A stretch of DNA of 64,000 nt from Antarctobacter albus. GTDB lineage: Bacteria > Pseudomonadota > Alphaproteobacteria > Rhodobacterales > Rhodobacteraceae. A program made the translations under genes and the position numbers. Of this stretch, positions 63,670-64,000 are shown piece by piece. Position 1 is the stretch's first letter; every line of letters begins with the position of its first letter. The notes under the pieces are model-generated. The model was not told the origin of the DNA. It was given only the letters and a program-made list of their open reading frames with translations, and did not search any database. The stretch is from contig NZ_FMZI01000016.1 of assembly GCF_900101505.1 (NCBI RefSeq), positions 39,506 to 103,505 on the forward strand, read 5' to 3'.

Positions 63670-64000
63670 CTAGGGTCAGGACCCATTGATTTGGTCTGAC
63701 TGGCATGTTTCACGGTTCGAAAACGAGCGGTGATCATGTCTGATCTTTTCTGGTTGAGCGACGCACAGATGGCGCGTCTGGAGCCTTACTTTCCGAAGTC
63801 GCACGGCAAGCCCCGCGTCGACGACCGGCGTGTCTTGAGCGGGATTATCTTCATCAATCGCAACGGTTTGCGGTGGCGCGACGCCCCAAGGGAGTACGGC
63901 CCCCACAAGACACTCTACAACCGGTGGAAGCGGTGGAGCGATCGGGGCGTCTTCGCCCGGATCATGGCGGGTCTGGCGGCCGAGCACGGTGAGGAAACGA
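63670..64000 (+). mobile_element. IS5-family insertion sequence, left end (partial)
   Basis: The element appears to begin at the sequence CTAG-GGTCAGGACCCATTG (63670-63687), in which GGGTCAGGACCC is a short palindrome typical of IS5/IS427-group ends, and runs past the right edge. CTAG may be the target duplication, but the other end is not visible. The first transposase gene starts at 63736. Confidence 0.75.
63736..64000 (+). CDS. IS5-family transposase (partial)
   Basis: The first 88 codons of an IS5-type transposase (DUF4096 N-terminal domain). Visible segments: MSDLFWLSDAQMARLEPYFP, then RVDDRRVLSGIIFINRNGLRWRDAP and GPHKTLYNRWKRWSDRGVF, a signature common to IS5-type elements in Rhodobacterales. 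The DDE catalytic region lies beyond the right edge, so integrity cannot be judged. IS5 elements of this type often use a programmed frameshift, which also cannot be seen. Confidence 0.9.
   Translation, partial: MSDLFWLSDAQMARLEPYFPKSHGKPRVDDRRVLSGIIFINRNGLRWRDAPREYGPHKTLYNRWKRWSDRGVFARIMAGLAAEHGEET

Overview
The window is high-G+C DNA from an alphaproteobacterium, most probably a marine Rhodobacterales (Roseobacter-group) chromosome. The clearest marker is a DMSP lyase (dddP, 48839-50179) whose six metal-ligand positions can all be counted in the translation. A soxBDAG sarcosine oxidase operon, an oxygen-independent HemN, an Atm1-type exporter, several Hint-domain proteins and a repeat family with a CCCCCGGAGTATTTTTGCC-type core fit the same lineage. 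Identifications come from reading motifs and recalled family knowledge; no database search was run.

Layout. 1-700: 5' part of a DUF4198 periplasmic protein (minus strand, cut by the left edge) behind a cobalamin riboswitch. 827-5021: sugar isomerase, aldo/keto reductase, FAH-family hydrolase, acyltransferase and a PACE efflux pump. 5182-11664: hemN (-), then dusA, a TauE/SafE permease and a PhyH-like dioxygenase (+), then DUF1289, ruvX and ccmI (-). 11835-17528: the sarcosine oxidase operon, with an unexpected low-G+C membrane-protein gene between soxB and soxD. 17600-21352: small exported protein, sodB, DUF1330, DUF3592, rarD, LOG-family protein. 21481-28575: LysM protein, Atm1-like ABC exporter, CAT-like acetyltransferase, malate synthase G. 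28772-31285: Hint-domain protein, class I amidotransferase, and a low-G+C patch with one small orphan gene. 31482-37325: a Tat-exported molybdenum hydroxylase pair (IorAB-like) with a divergent TetR regulator, a 510-residue exported protein of unknown function, and an SDR dehydrogenase. 37450-39416: MBL-fold protein, periplasmic rhodanese and ICMT-like methyltransferase behind an ATTC-N8-GAAT operator. 39779-44742: pntAB, two unknown genes, bioY. 44798-52649: DadA-like oxidase, alpha/beta hydrolase-OsmC fusion, an endo/exonuclease-fold protein, NUDIX, dddP, heme-dependent N-demethylase, an unknown protein, lytic transglycosylase. 52816-57087: glnBA, nnr, a second Hint protein, tRNA-Leu(UAG). 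57344-62392: SAM methyltransferase diverging from an iron/siderophore ABC operon and an AraC regulator, with a TGA-N9-TCA box between. 62599-64000: a third Hint protein and the left end of an IS5-family element.

Functional themes: methylated osmolytes and amines (sarcosine oxidase, DMSP lyase, N-demethylase), metal and cofactor acquisition (cobalamin-controlled DUF4198, siderophore ABC, BioY), nitrogen control (glnBA) and redox or sulfur stress (SodB, PntAB, OsmC fusion, MBL/rhodanese). The best candidates for undescribed biology are the MBL-rhodanese-methyltransferase cluster, whose MBL protein has lost the HxHxDH metal motif; the gene inserted in the sox operon; the three Hint proteins; and an orphan pair of perfect palindromes 30 bp apart at 36524-36570.
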